Shown here piece after piece: positions 1 to 9,728 of a stretch of DNA of 64,000 nucleotides. The notes beneath the pieces are model-generated. The model made no database searches. It had not been told where the DNA came from and worked only from the letters and a program-made list of their open reading frames with translations. Every line of letters starts with the position of its first letter. The first letter of the stretch is position 1. A program made the position numbers and the translations under genes. Origin of the DNA: Pseudomonas gregormendelii (GTDB lineage Bacteria > Pseudomonadota > Gammaproteobacteria > Pseudomonadales > Pseudomonadaceae); NCBI RefSeq assembly GCF_017114825.1, contig NZ_JADEVO010000002.1:219889-283888 (forward strand), given 5' to 3'.

Positions 1-776
<776 letters not shown>

Positions 777-789
777 ACGAGGAAAACTG

Positions 790-1611
790 ATGGATCGTTA
801 CGTCGTATTCGGCAACCCGATTGGCCACAGCAAGTCGCCACTAATCCATCGACTGTTTGCCGAGCAGACGGGTCAGCAACTGGACTACAGCACTTCCCTG
901 GCACCGCTCGATGATTTTTCCCACTTCGCCCGGGCGTTTTTCCTGGAGGGGCGCGGAGCCAACGTCACGGTGCCTTTCAAGGAAGAGGCCTATCGCCTGG
1001 CCGACAGCCTGACCGAGCGCGCCCAGCGGGCTGGCGCGGTGAATACCTTGAGCAAACTGGCTGACGGCTCGTTGCTGGGTGATAACACCGACGGCGCCGG
1101 GCTGGTGCGGGACCTGACGGTTAATGCCGCTTTCAGTCTCAAGGGGAAGCGCATATTGCTACTGGGCGCCGGTGGTGCGGTGCGGGGTGCGCTGGAGCCG
1201 TTGCTGGCGGAGCAGCCGGCGGCGGTGATCATCGCCAACCGCACGGTGGAAAAAGCGGAATTGCTGGCCGAGTTGTTCGATGATCTGGGCCCGGTCTCTG
1301 CCAGTGGCTTTGACTGGCTGGAGGAATCCGTGGACCTGATCATCAACGCCACCTCCGCGAGCCTGTCCGGTGAAGTCCCACCGATTGCCAGCAGTCTGAT
1401 CGAGCCGGGCAAGACGGTTTGCTACGACATGATGTACGGCAAGGAACCGACATCATTCTGCCGCTGGGCCAGCGAGCACGGCGCAGCGGTGGCAATGGAT
1501 GGATTGGGGATGCTCGCTGAACAGGCGGCGGAAGCGTTCTTCCTGTGGCGGGGTGTGCGACCGGACACGGCGCCGGTGCTGGCCGAACTGCGACGACAAC
1601 TCGCAGAGTGA
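790..1611 (+). CDS. aroE: Shikimate 5-dehydrogenase (NADP-dependent)
   Basis: Reduces 3-dehydroshikimate to shikimate in chorismate/aromatic amino acid synthesis. The 273 residues are the usual AroE length. The N-terminal substrate domain begins [17 protein letters not shown], with the shikimate-binding SKSP and the catalytic Lys in NVTVPFKEE (about residue 65), followed by NTDGAG. The Rossmann part carries [13 protein letters not shown] and the NADP-selective NRTVEKA. The start ATG follows a GAGGAAA ribosome-binding site. It is downstream of hemF and converges with the SulP gene, with only 22 bases between the two stops. Confidence 0.97.
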   Translation: MDRYVVFGNPIGHSKSPLIHRLFAEQTGQQLDYSTSLAPLDDFSHFARAFFLEGRGANVTVPFKEEAYRLADSLTERAQRAGAVNTLSKLADGSLLGDNTDGAGLVRDLTVNAAFSLKGKRILLLGAGGAVRGALEPLLAEQPAAVIIANRTVEKAELLAELFDDLGPVSASGFDWLEESVDLIINATSASLSGEVPPIASSLIEPGKTVCYDMMYGKEPTSFCRWASEHGAAVAMDGLGMLAEQAAEAFFLWRGVRPDTAPVLAELRRQLAE

Positions 1612-1633
1612 AACTGTTGGAGTGAAACACGAT

Positions 1634-3202
1634 TCAGTCTTCAAACCGGATCGGGCATTTCTCCGCGCCTTCCAGCTTTCTCAGCTCCTCCACCACCTGC
1701 GGCCGCGCTTGCCGCAGGGTCAGGCTGCGATTCTGCTTGAGCAGGCGCCGTGCCTCCTGATGCAGCATCTCCACCCCTGAATAATCGATGAAATTGATCT
1801 GCTGTGCCTCAATCACTACCCGGGCAGCGTGCATGCGTTGCAGGCGTACCTGGAGGTAATGGCTGGCGCCGAAAAAGATCGAGCCGCCAACCCGCAACAC
1901 ATCCTCATCGCCGTCGCGCCAATGCTGCACACGCGGTTGCGAGGTGCGCTTGAGGTAGAAGAACAGCGAAGCCAGTACCCCGGCGTAGATCGCGGTCTGC
2001 AATTCCAGCAGCAGCGTGGCGACACAGGTCAGCGCCATGACCAGGAACTCGGCGCGACTGACCCTCAGCAATGCGCGAATGCCGCGATGATCCACCAGGC
2101 CCCAGGCGATCAGCAAAATACTGCCAGCCATCGCCGGAATCGGGATGTGGGCGATCAATGCCGCGCCAAACACTGCAAACAGCGCGACCCACAGCGCCGA
2201 GAACACCCCGGCCAGCGGGGAGCAGGCCCCTGCCTCGTAACTCAAGCCCGAACGGGTGAAGGAGCCAGCGGACAACGACCCGGAAAAAAATGCCCCGACC
2301 ATGTTGGATAAGCCCTGGGCGCGCACTTCCTGATTGGCGTCGAGCAACTGCTGTGAGCGTGCCGACAGGGAGCGAGCAATCGACAGGCTGGTCACCAGCC
2401 CCAACATGCCCACCGCGACCGCGCTGGGTAACAAGCGCAGGATCAAGTCCAGGTCCAGCGGCACGGCGCTCAAAGGTGGCAGTCGACCGACAAAGGCGCT
2501 GACCAGGCTGACGTGGCCGAACATCCCGGGCCAGAGCCACACCAGCAGCCCTGCCATTACCAGCGTGATCAACAGCGTCGGCCAGCGTGGCAGCAGCCAT
2601 TTCAGGGTGGCTCCCAATGCCACTGTCGCCAGCCCGAGAATGAGCGATGGCTTGTCCACCTGATGCAGGTGTTGAAACACCGACATGAAGCTGTCGAGTG
2701 CCGTGGCCTGGCTGGGCAGGTCCAGCCCCAGCAAGTTGGGCAGCTGGCCGACGGCAATCACCACCGCCGCACCGAGGGTGAACCCCAATACCACCGAATG
2801 GGAGACAAAATTCACCAGCGCGCCGAATCGCAACAAGCCCAGCAGCCACTGGAAGATCCCGGCCAGCAGCGTCAGCAACAGAATAAGTGCCACGTAGTCC
2901 TGCGAGGCGGGTACCGCCAAGGGGCTGACGCTTGCATATAAGACAATGGAAATTGCCGCTGTAGGACCACAGATGAGGTGCCAGGATGATCCCCACAGGC
3001 AGGCGATCAGAACAGGAATGATAGCCGCGTACAACCCGTATTCAGGTGGGAGCCCGGCAATCAGGGCGTAGGCAATCGACTGTGGCAGCGCGAGAATCGC
3101 ACCGCTCAGGCCGACGATAAGGTCGCGCCCGACAGTGGCACGGGTTTGCCGAGGCAACCAGCTCAGGAAGGGGAAGAGCGAATGGCGGCTGGGAAAGGCC
3201 AT
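1634..3202 (-). CDS. SulP-family anion permease with C-terminal STAS domain
   Basis: Inner-membrane SulP (SLC26-type) transporter of 522 residues, with many hydrophobic helices followed by a cytoplasmic STAS domain (about residues 430-520, including NFIDYSGVEML). The family carries sulfate, bicarbonate or other anions; the substrate cannot be read from sequence. The start chosen is the ATG at 3202, preceded by GAGAGGA; the 39 extra residues upstream look like translated REP flank. It lies beside choX/betC. Choline-sulfate hydrolysis releases sulfate, so a role in handling sulfate from betC is an inference from context only. Confidence 0.88.
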   Translation of the reverse strand: MAFPSRHSLFPFLSWLPRQTRATVGRDLIVGLSGAILALPQSIAYALIAGLPPEYGLYAAIIPVLIACLWGSSWHLICGPTAAISIVLYASVSPLAVPASQDYVALILLLTLLAGIFQWLLGLLRFGALVNFVSHSVVLGFTLGAAVVIAVGQLPNLLGLDLPSQATALDSFMSVFQHLHQVDKPSLILGLATVALGATLKWLLPRWPTLLITLVMAGLLVWLWPGMFGHVSLVSAFVGRLPPLSAVPLDLDLILRLLPSAVAVGMLGLVTSLSIARSLSARSQQLLDANQEVRAQGLSNMVGAFFSGSLSAGSFTRSGLSYEAGACSPLAGVFSALWVALFAVFGAALIAHIPIPAMAGSILLIAWGLVDHRGIRALLRVSRAEFLVMALTCVATLLLELQTAIYAGVLASLFFYLKRTSQPRVQHWRDGDEDVLRVGGSIFFGASHYLQVRLQRMHAARVVIEAQQINFIDYSGVEMLHQEARRLLKQNRSLTLRQARPQVVEELRKLEGAEKCPIRFED

Positions 3203-3280
3203 GGGTCCTCTCAGGTGGGGGAATGCGCAAAGGGTAACAGGGTGAACCAGTGATGGCGGCGCGAGCGTGCCAGCCCCTAC

Positions 3281-3381
3281 CTGCAGGAGCGAGCTCGCTC
3301 GCGAAAAACGTACCGGCACCTTGGGGCATCAGGCGCCCGGCGTAATCGTGTACGCCCAACACGAGCAGGCTCGCTCCTGCA
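3281..3381. repeat. REP doublet, family A (inverted pair)
   Basis: Two imperfect palindromes of the type GGAGCGAGCTCGCTCGCG, at 3282-3303 and inverted at 3362-3381, separated by about 58 bases. It lies in the gap between the SulP and choX genes. This is the common fluorescens-group REP organisation. Confidence 0.85.
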
Positions 3382-3406
3382 TGAATGACAGGCTCCCCCC
3401 TATGAA

Positions 3407-4327
3407 TCAGAGCTTGGCTTTCACCGCAGGCAACGCCTCCTTGCCATCGGCGGTTTTCACACCATCCAGCCATTTATCCAGAACCGCAGGATTAGCCTTG
3501 ATCCACGCCTTGGCAGCCTCGGCATTGCTGATCTTCTTGTTCACGACCTCGGCCATGATGCTGTTCTCCATTTCCTGGGTAAAGCTCAGGTTGGTGAGCA
3601 GCTTGCCGACGTTTGGACAGGCCTGTGCATAACCCTTGCGAGTCAATGTATAAACCGCACCGGTATCACCGAAGTACTTCTCGCCACCCTTGAGGTAGTG
3701 CATCTTCAGCTGCACGTTCATCGGGTGGGGCGTCCAGCCGAGGAAGGTCACGAACTTCTGTTTCTTAACGGCGCGGGACACTTCCGCCAGCATGGCCTGC
3801 TCGCTGGATTCCACCAGTTTCCATTGACCCAAGTCGAAGTCGTTTTTCTTGATGATGTCCTGCAGCGAGATGTTCGCCGGAGCCCCGGAGCCGATGCCGT
3901 AGATTTTTTTCTCGAACTTGTCGGCAAACTTGTTCAGGTCGGCGAAGTTATGCACACCTGCATCCCACACATAATCCGGAACAGCCAGGGTGAACTCGGT
4001 GCCATCGAGGTTTTTCGCCAGTTGGGTTACATCCCCGGTGGCCACGAACTTGTCGTAGAAACCTTGCTGCGCCGGCATCCAGTTACCCAGGAACACGTCG
4101 ACCTGACCGTCCTTCAAACCACCGAAGGTGATAGGCACCGCCAAGGTGTCAACCTTGGCCTTGTAGCCCATGCCGTCGAGCAAGAACCCGGTAATGGCGT
4201 TGGTCGCCGCAATGTCGCTCCAGCCCGGATCGGCCATTTTCACCGTGTTGCAGCTCTGATCGGCATACGCCGATGCGCTGCCCAGAGCCAGAAGCCCGAC
4301 CGTCAGAACTGTGGATAACCTATGCAT
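3407..4327 (-). CDS. choX: Choline ABC transporter substrate-binding protein
   Basis: Periplasmic OpuAC/ProX-type binding protein of 306 residues. The signal peptide ends near residue 22 (ASAYA then DQSC). The mature part matches ChoX proteins: MADPGWSDIAATNAITGF, GNWMPAQQGF and FLGWTPHPMN, with aromatic residues that box the quaternary ammonium. The start at 4327 has an AGGGGAAG ribosome-binding site. No permease or ATPase gene lies beside it, so it must share components encoded elsewhere. It ends the unit begun by betC, with 16 bases between them, consistent with capturing choline released from choline sulfate. Confidence 0.93.
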   Translation of the reverse strand: MHRLSTVLTVGLLALGSASAYADQSCNTVKMADPGWSDIAATNAITGFLLDGMGYKAKVDTLAVPITFGGLKDGQVDVFLGNWMPAQQGFYDKFVATGDVTQLAKNLDGTEFTLAVPDYVWDAGVHNFADLNKFADKFEKKIYGIGSGAPANISLQDIIKKNDFDLGQWKLVESSEQAMLAEVSRAVKKQKFVTFLGWTPHPMNVQLKMHYLKGGEKYFGDTGAVYTLTRKGYAQACPNVGKLLTNLSFTQEMENSIMAEVVNKKISNAEAAKAWIKANPAVLDKWLDGVKTADGKEALPAVKAKL

Positions 4328-4343
4328 GGACTTCCCCTTAACA

Positions 4344-5858
4344 TTATTGGTTTTGGCAGGGTTGTGGATAACGTGCTTTGCGCTCCAGATCATCCAGGTC
4401 GATGTGGTTGCGCATGTACTGCTGACTGGCGTCTACCAGTGGCTGGTGATCCCAGCTCTTCAGCTTGCCGATGCTCAGGGCCTCGGCCACGAATCGCCGG
4501 CGGCGCTGACTGGCGAGCACCTGTTGGTGAATCGCAGGTATGTCCCACTTGGCCCGTGCTTCGGCAAGGAACTCGGCAAACAGTGCGCTGTGTTTCGGCG
4601 ACTGGCTGAGCTCTTCCTGTTCACGCGGGTCATTGTGCACATCGAAGAGTAGGCAAGGGTCATCTTCGCTGTAGATGAATTTGTAGGCGCCGCGGCGAAT
4701 CATCATCAGCGGGCTGATGGTGCCTTCGGCCATGTACTCGCCAAACACTTCGTCGTGACCGCCCTGCCCCTTCAGGTGCGACACCAGCGAGCGGCCATCC
4801 AGCGACAAGCCTGGCGCCAGCGAGCCGCCGGCCAATTCGACAAAGGTCGGCAGGAGGTCGGCAGTCGAGACGGCAGCGCTGACGCGACCGGCACCAAATT
4901 GCCCCGGCGCGCTGATCAACAAGGGGACCCGGGCGGCCATCTCGAACCAGTGCATTTTGTACCAGAGGCCGCGCTCGCCGAGCATGTCGCCATGATCCCC
5001 GGAGAAGACAATAATGGTATCGTCGATCAGCCCGGTATCTTCGAGTGTTTGCAGGAGTTTGCCGACGTTGTCGTCAATATAGCTGCAGGCTCCGAAATAG
5101 GCGCGTCGCGCGTCACGGATCTTATCCACAGGCAGCGGCTTGTCCCACAAGTCGTACACCTTGAGCAGTCGCTGGGAGTGCGGGTCCAGCTCGGACTGCG
5201 CTGGCGTCTGCGGCAGCGGAATATCGCTGTCCTGGTACATATCCCAGTATTTCTTCGGGATGGTGTACGGGTCGTGAGGATGGGTCATGGACACGGTCAG
5301 GCAGAACGGCTGGTCGCCGTCCTCGCGGATGTGGTCAAACAGGTACTGCTGCGCCTTGAAGACCACTTCTTCGTCAAAATCCAGCTGGTTGGTGCGCACG
5401 CAGGGGCCAGCCTGCAGCACCGATGACATATTGTGGAACCAGGTGGGACGTACATCGGGTTCGTCCCAGTTCACCGACCAGCCGTAGTCGGCTGGATAAA
5501 TGTCACTGGTCAGGCGTTCTTCATAGCCGTGCAGTTGATCCGGACCACAGAAGTGCATCTTTCCGGACAGGGCGGTGCGGTAGCCCAGGCGGCGCAGGTA
5601 ATGGGCATAGGTGGGTACGTCGGCGGGAAAGTCAGCCGCATTGTCATAGGCGCCGATCTTGCTCGGCAGCTGGCCGCTCACGAGGGTAAAACGCGACGGT
5701 GCACACAGTGGGCTGTTGCAATAAGCGGAGTCGAACACTACGCCTTCGGCAGCAAGTCGGCTGAGATTGGGTAATTTGATTGGCGAAGGGCCGTAGAACG
5801 GCAACATTGGCGCGGCCATCTGATCGGCCATGATGAAGAGAATATTCTTGCGCTTCAT
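4344..5858 (-). CDS. betC: Choline-sulfatase
   Basis: Hydrolyses choline O-sulfate to choline and sulfate, feeding betaine synthesis and sulfur supply. The protein is 504 residues. The type I sulfatase motif CAPSR (Cys about residue 52, oxidised to formylglycine) is present, with metal-ligand blocks NILFIMADQ near the N-terminus and FSGDHGDMLGERGLWYK later. The C-terminus has the family-specific extension rich in Arg/Trp (RRRRFVAEAL). The start is placed at the ATG at 5858, where BetC proteins begin MKRKNILF; an in-frame ATG six codons upstream (5876) is the alternative, and neither has a strong Shine-Dalgarno. It is divergent from the LysR gene. Confidence 0.95.
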   Translation of the reverse strand: MKRKNILFIMADQMAAPMLPFYGPSPIKLPNLSRLAAEGVVFDSAYCNSPLCAPSRFTLVSGQLPSKIGAYDNAADFPADVPTYAHYLRRLGYRTALSGKMHFCGPDQLHGYEERLTSDIYPADYGWSVNWDEPDVRPTWFHNMSSVLQAGPCVRTNQLDFDEEVVFKAQQYLFDHIREDGDQPFCLTVSMTHPHDPYTIPKKYWDMYQDSDIPLPQTPAQSELDPHSQRLLKVYDLWDKPLPVDKIRDARRAYFGACSYIDDNVGKLLQTLEDTGLIDDTIIVFSGDHGDMLGERGLWYKMHWFEMAARVPLLISAPGQFGAGRVSAAVSTADLLPTFVELAGGSLAPGLSLDGRSLVSHLKGQGGHDEVFGEYMAEGTISPLMMIRRGAYKFIYSEDDPCLLFDVHNDPREQEELSQSPKHSALFAEFLAEARAKWDIPAIHQQVLASQRRRRFVAEALSIGKLKSWDHQPLVDASQQYMRNHIDLDDLERKARYPQPCQNQ

Positions 5859-5959
5859 GTGATCGCGGCATTCCATAGTGAATATTTATGCGAGAGTGCT
5901 GCGACCGAGCATGGGTGCCATGCCATTTGCGGTAAAGCCCACACCCGGCAATGACTAGG

Positions 5960-5974
5960 ATAAGCACAGCTTAT
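5960..5974. promoter_or_regulatory. Candidate LysR-type operator in the betC/LysR gap
   Basis: ATAAGCACAGCTTAT is a perfect 5-5-5 dyad of the T-N11-A form typical of LysR-family sites. It lies between the divergent betC and LysR genes and overlaps the proposed LysR start codon (5973). Function is inferred from form and position. Confidence 0.45.
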
Positions 5975-6923
5975 GTATGAAGCCCTCGGGAGTCTGTCCT
6001 TGGACCTGTTGCGAGCTTTTGAAGCAGCGGCACGCCAGCAAAGTTTCACCGCCGCCGCCGTGGAGCTGGGGACGACCCAACCCGCCATCAGTCAGCAAAT
6101 CAAACGGCTGGAAGAGCAACTTGCCACCCGCCTGTTCGATCGGATTTATCGTGGCATTGAGCTGACAGAGGCGGGCATTGTCCTCTTCGAACAGGTGCAG
6201 CTCGGTTTGCAGAATATCGATGCAGGACTGGCGGCGATCAGTGCGCAAGATCAGCACGAGGTGCTGCAGGTCGCCACGGATTTCGCGTTCGCCGCCTATT
6301 GGTTGATGCCGCGCCTGCACCGCTTCCATGCCGCCAACCCCAATGTGGATGTCAGTCTCGTTACCAGTGAGCGCAGCCACAACATGCTGCGCAGCGATAT
6401 CGATGTTGCCGTGCTGTTTGGCGACGGGCGCTTCAAGCAAGGTGAGAGTCACTGGCTGTTCAGCGAAGAAGTGTTCCCGGTGTGCAGCCCGCTGCTGCTC
6501 AAAGACCGTGCGCTGCCCCTGCCGGTCCCTTCGCTGCTGGAACTGCCCCTGCTGCACCTGCGCGGCGAAAACAGCAGCAACTGGTTTGATTGGAGCGGTG
6601 TGTTTCGTGAGCTGGGGATCACTTCGGCGCCCGCACCGGGTCAGCTGCGTTTTGATAACTACACCTTGTTGATCCAGGCCGCGATTGGTGGTCAGGGCGT
6701 CGCCATCGGTTGGCGACATCTTGTGGATAACTTGCTGGCGGAGGGCTTGTTGTGTAGTCCAATCGCCGCCACGGTCATTTCACGGCTTGGCTACTACGTG
6801 GTCCTGCCTCAGCGAAAGCGCCGCGGCGAATTGATTCAGCGATTCGTTGACTGGTTGATGCAGGAGCAGACCCGCAGTGCGCAGTCGCTTAATGGCCTGC
6901 CGTTGCCGTCCATCGCGAACTGA
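5973..6923 (+). CDS. LysR-family regulator of choline-sulfate utilisation
   Basis: LysR-type transcription factor of 316 residues. The N-terminal winged helix-turn-helix spans about residues 8-66 (SFTAAAVELGTTQPAISQQI, LEEQLATRLFDR), followed by a periplasmic-binding-like effector domain. The divergent arrangement with betC is the classic LysR arrangement and matches the family regulator found next to choline-sulfatase genes. An AGGATAAG stretch serves as ribosome-binding site but sits about 10 bases away. Likely activates betC in response to choline sulfate or choline and represses itself; that is inference. Confidence 0.9.
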   Translation: MYEALGSLSLDLLRAFEAAARQQSFTAAAVELGTTQPAISQQIKRLEEQLATRLFDRIYRGIELTEAGIVLFEQVQLGLQNIDAGLAAISAQDQHEVLQVATDFAFAAYWLMPRLHRFHAANPNVDVSLVTSERSHNMLRSDIDVAVLFGDGRFKQGESHWLFSEEVFPVCSPLLLKDRALPLPVPSLLELPLLHLRGENSSNWFDWSGVFRELGITSAPAPGQLRFDNYTLLIQAAIGGQGVAIGWRHLVDNLLAEGLLCSPIAATVISRLGYYVVLPQRKRRGELIQRFVDWLMQEQTRSAQSLNGLPLPSIAN

Positions 6924-7270
6924 CGTCAGGCGCGATAAAGCTCACGTTGCGGTATAGGGGACTAGATCACTTACTTGTTGTGCTGTAAGTGCCTGAACGA
7001 AAAGCTTCGGGCGATTTCAGGGAGTGGACTTCTCCAGAGTTATGCCGTACGAAAGTTTCGACCTGATAAGTCGAGTATTTAAATCATACTGTATGTTTCT
7101 TCAGGCGCTTAGTAAGATTTTGTCACACGATGCCCGTAAAATTCAAATGATTTATTGGGTTGTAAAATGTTTAATATGACAGATTCTTAAAATAAGCCAG
7201 CCATGTATTGGCTTATGTGGCTGTTTAGGAGAAATCCTATATCTATAATAAATATGCTGAGAGTTCTTGC
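6924..7270. other. AT-rich intergenic region with dyads
   Basis: 347 bases without a gene, markedly AT-rich from about 7070 on, unlike the flanking core DNA. An inverted repeat CACTTAC/GTAAGTG (6968-6974 and 6985-6991) may end the LysR transcript. Overlapping inverted repeats lie at 7192-7223, just upstream of the metalloprotease gene. I saw no GGAACC-type hrp box. Confidence 0.6.
7192..7223. promoter_or_regulatory. Two overlapping inverted repeats upstream of the metalloprotease gene
   Basis: ATAAGCCA (7192-7199) pairs with TGGCTTAT (7209-7216), and CAGCCA (7198-7203) pairs with TGGCTG (7218-7223). The two stems share bases, so they are mutually exclusive if formed in RNA. Alternatively it is a protein-binding dyad. 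It ends 47 bases before the start codon. Confidence 0.35.
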
Positions 7271-8710
7271 ATGCTAAACGCTATAAATCCATCACCATAC
7301 TCAACTAAAAGTATACAAGAAAACACAAGCGTGACAATAGATTGCTCCCAAGTTATGGAAAAGCTCATAATTGGAGGCAATGAGCCAACATCCTATACTG
7401 CGCGGCCCGTGAGGGATATTGAAAGCGCCAGACCACCACAAGCGTCCAATGGTTCGCGGACATCAGTTAAACGGGTAGTGAAGTTGTTAATTACGGTGGT
7501 GGGGGGGGTGGCACTAGCGGCCAGTGGAATAGCAAGCGCGATGACCCGTCGCCCTGACGCCTTTGATCTTCAGAGCCGACCTGTAGCAAATCGACTCACA
7601 ATGTCCCCCGAACATCAGTCCATGATTGAAAGTATTCCGTTTGGAAATGAAACCGCACTCCTTGATAACTTCATTGATGCTCCCCAGCGTGGCCTGGCGG
7701 AGTTTTTGGGTTACCTGACAATCGGTGGTATGGATGCAAAAGTAGTGGCTCGGGGTGGAGAGATAAAGGAAAAGTTCCCGCGAATGTTCAACTGTTTAGA
7801 GGAGTCTCGACGTCACGTAGTCCACGTTCTGGATGTATTTGAAGAAAGCTGTGAGCAACCGTGCAGCCCTCCATTACCAACGGCAGGGGAATTTAACGCA
7901 ACTCAAATGTTAAAAGATTATATAGGCTATATGATGGAAGATCTAAAGAAGAAGCCCAAGCAAGTGGAGAAAGTATATGGCAATCTTTTGTCCGAGAGGG
8001 GGCAGTCCCCGGAAGCGCTCGATAGAGTTCCATCCCATATCGCCCCTTACACGGGCTTGATAGAATTTCTTCGTGCGTTGGCAGAAAATCCATGCCACGC
8101 ACGAGATGCAGGAGATTCCGCACGGCAATGTCTTGATTTTTTCCTTGTAGAGCAAACGCCTGAGGGTATACAAAACGATCAGGCTGATAATAGGCCTCCG
8201 ACCTACGCTGCTACAGCGCATCCGATCATGACATTAATTGAAAGCAAACTTCCTATTTACTTCACAAAGGAGGTCTTTAACCTGACCAGTTACCCGACGC
8301 TCCTCACTCATATCATGCTCCATGAGATGATTCATTATGCTGGCTATATCGATCTCCTTTATGCCGGTGTTGACGTGGCGATAATGGCGCTCCCTCCGGA
8401 ACAACAAGAAGAGGCTTACCGGAAAAAGCATAAAGAGCTCAGGAAGGACATTCGTTATAAAATTAATGATGCGCCCGACTCAATGAAGATTCGTCTGGTA
8501 GAGTTTTATGATAAGCAGGTGGGCAAAAATCCAGGGATGACAAGTTTTGATAAACTAGAAGACCTCGCGAAAGTGCTTAAGTCAGATAATAAAGTCTGGA
8601 AAGTGTTTGGCGATCAAACGACCGATATCATCGCTATGAGGTTTATGATTCCCTCGATGCAGCGAAACGCGGACTTGATCAACGGGATTTTTTATTCAGT
8701 AGGGTTCTGA
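7271..8710 (+). CDS. Orphan putative zinc metalloprotease with metzincin-like motif, possible secreted effector
   Basis: Not recognised as a named family. The 479-residue product has HEMIHYAGYID at 351-361, which fits HExxHxxGxxD: His351, His355 and Asp361 would bind zinc and Glu352 would be the catalytic base. A Met-rich segment near 453-463 could supply a Met-turn. Residues 1-60 are Ser/Thr/Pro/Asn-rich with no acidic residue in the first 16, resembling type III secretion signals; a hydrophobic stretch at 69-90 could span a membrane. Nine Cys are scattered through it (for example 175, 194, 198, 275, 287). Codon use (AAA, ATA, TTA) is more AT-rich than the neighbours, suggesting transfer. 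The start is preceded by GAGAG. The gene is monocistronic. Confidence 0.7.
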   Translation: MLNAINPSPYSTKSIQENTSVTIDCSQVMEKLIIGGNEPTSYTARPVRDIESARPPQASNGSRTSVKRVVKLLITVVGGVALAASGIASAMTRRPDAFDLQSRPVANRLTMSPEHQSMIESIPFGNETALLDNFIDAPQRGLAEFLGYLTIGGMDAKVVARGGEIKEKFPRMFNCLEESRRHVVHVLDVFEESCEQPCSPPLPTAGEFNATQMLKDYIGYMMEDLKKKPKQVEKVYGNLLSERGQSPEALDRVPSHIAPYTGLIEFLRALAENPCHARDAGDSARQCLDFFLVEQTPEGIQNDQADNRPPTYAATAHPIMTLIESKLPIYFTKEVFNLTSYPTLLTHIMLHEMIHYAGYIDLLYAGVDVAIMALPPEQQEEAYRKKHKELRKDIRYKINDAPDSMKIRLVEFYDKQVGKNPGMTSFDKLEDLAKVLKSDNKVWKVFGDQTTDIIAMRFMIPSMQRNADLINGIFYSVGF

Positions 8711-8726
8711 TAAAGTATGCGATAAA

Positions 8727-8777
8727 CAGACCTGACGGCCACAAAAAACCGAGTGTAGTATCGTAGCCGCAGGTCTG
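8727..8777. terminator. Stem-loop downstream of the metalloprotease gene
   Basis: CAGACCTG (8727-8734) pairs with CAGGTCTG (8770-8777), extended inward by CGGC/GCCG after a single bulge. It starts 16 bases after the stop. No T-tract follows, so it may be a Rho-type or processing stem, or an end-of-insert structure. Confidence 0.4.
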
Positions 8778-8976
8778 ATGTAGTCCTGTATTGTACCTAA
8801 CTTTGCGATGAACTTCGCAGTCATCAATCCTGGCGTTGATAGTCGTTGGACATCATCCGGCTATTCCAGGACAATGGACCGCTCCGGTTAAAAGTGTACA
8901 AGAACAAACATGGGTTGTTCATTGAACATTTGAACTGACCGATTCGATTGATACTGTACCTCGACACTCGTCCCCC

Positions 8977-9645
8977 TCACTTTGCAACGCCACTCGCGAT
9001 AAAATTCACGTGCTCGCCGACATGTAAACGTAACTGCAGCTCATCGGCGATTCCCACCGCCACCCGGCTCAATCGCTCAAGCGGCTCTCTCAGACCCGGC
9101 TCAAGGCTACTGCTGACCTGGCTAAAGTGTTCGATGGTCAGCCCCGGAACACCCCGCGGTGCGTTAACCATTGTCCATTGCAAATCGCTGCTTTGCAGGG
9201 CCTCGCGAATTTCTTCAGCCGCATGGCGTTGCAGGCGATCCTCTATTTCCGGTTCGTCCAATACCTCGAAATCACCCACCAGGAACAGTCGCGCAATACG
9301 GGATGCCTGCATGCCTTCGATCAGCGCATCCACAGCCAACACTTGTTCCACGGGCCCCGGGATAATGCTTTTTTCCACGTATTCGCTGTTGTAAGGCAGC
9401 CCTGGCGCGTCTAACAGGCAGACCACGGCCGTGCTGCCGGCCACGCTCTGCTTTACTCGCTCGGCGTCAAACAGGTCGCCGCTCTTGGTGCGCAGCCCCG
9501 GACGCGGTGGGAGCGCTGTGAGGTCGTCGAGAATCGCGATCACTTCATGCTGACGCCGCAGCATTTCAGCCATCAGCGCACTGCCCAGGCTACTCATGGC
9601 ACCATAAAGCACCACTTTCACAACGGGGGTTTCGGCATTTTTCAT
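8977..9645 (-). CDS. NAD(P)-binding (SDR/NmrA-like) protein
   Basis: Small Rossmann-fold protein of 222 residues. The N-terminus VKVVLYGAMSSLGSALMAEML has the beta-alpha-beta nucleotide-binding pattern with a relaxed glycine motif, and SAVVCLLDAPG-like strands follow. It resembles atypical short-chain dehydrogenases of the NmrA/YwnB type, which often act as redox sensors or reductases of unknown substrate. The start at 9645 has an AAGGG ribosome-binding site; sixteen upstream codons in the longer frame have none. It is divergent from the DOPA-dioxygenase-like gene, sharing an 83-base promoter region. The function is not predictable further. Confidence 0.75.
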   Translation of the reverse strand: MKNAETPVVKVVLYGAMSSLGSALMAEMLRRQHEVIAILDDLTALPPRPGLRTKSGDLFDAERVKQSVAGSTAVVCLLDAPGLPYNSEYVEKSIIPGPVEQVLAVDALIEGMQASRIARLFLVGDFEVLDEPEIEDRLQRHAAEEIREALQSSDLQWTMVNAPRGVPGLTIEHFSQVSSSLEPGLREPLERLSRVAVGIADELQLRLHVGEHVNFIASGVAK

Positions 9646-9728
9646 GGCTGGGGTCCCTTGATTGCAACGTATATGGCGTGTGACCCGCGGCAATCGTTCA
9701 GGGTTCGACCGGGTTTGGAGGGTTTCAG

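Noticed and set aside
1829..2941. Long plus-strand frames opposite the SulP gene
   Set aside because: Translations are low-complexity shadows (Gln/Arg/His-rich) of a clear minus-strand gene in GC-rich DNA.
3407..4327. choX as the start of a complete choline ABC operon
   Set aside because: No permease or ATPase gene is adjacent; neighbours are a SulP gene and betC.
6924..7270. hrp box for the orphan metalloprotease gene
   Set aside because: I found no GGAACC with a CCAC at the usual spacing, so no type III regulon link can be claimed.
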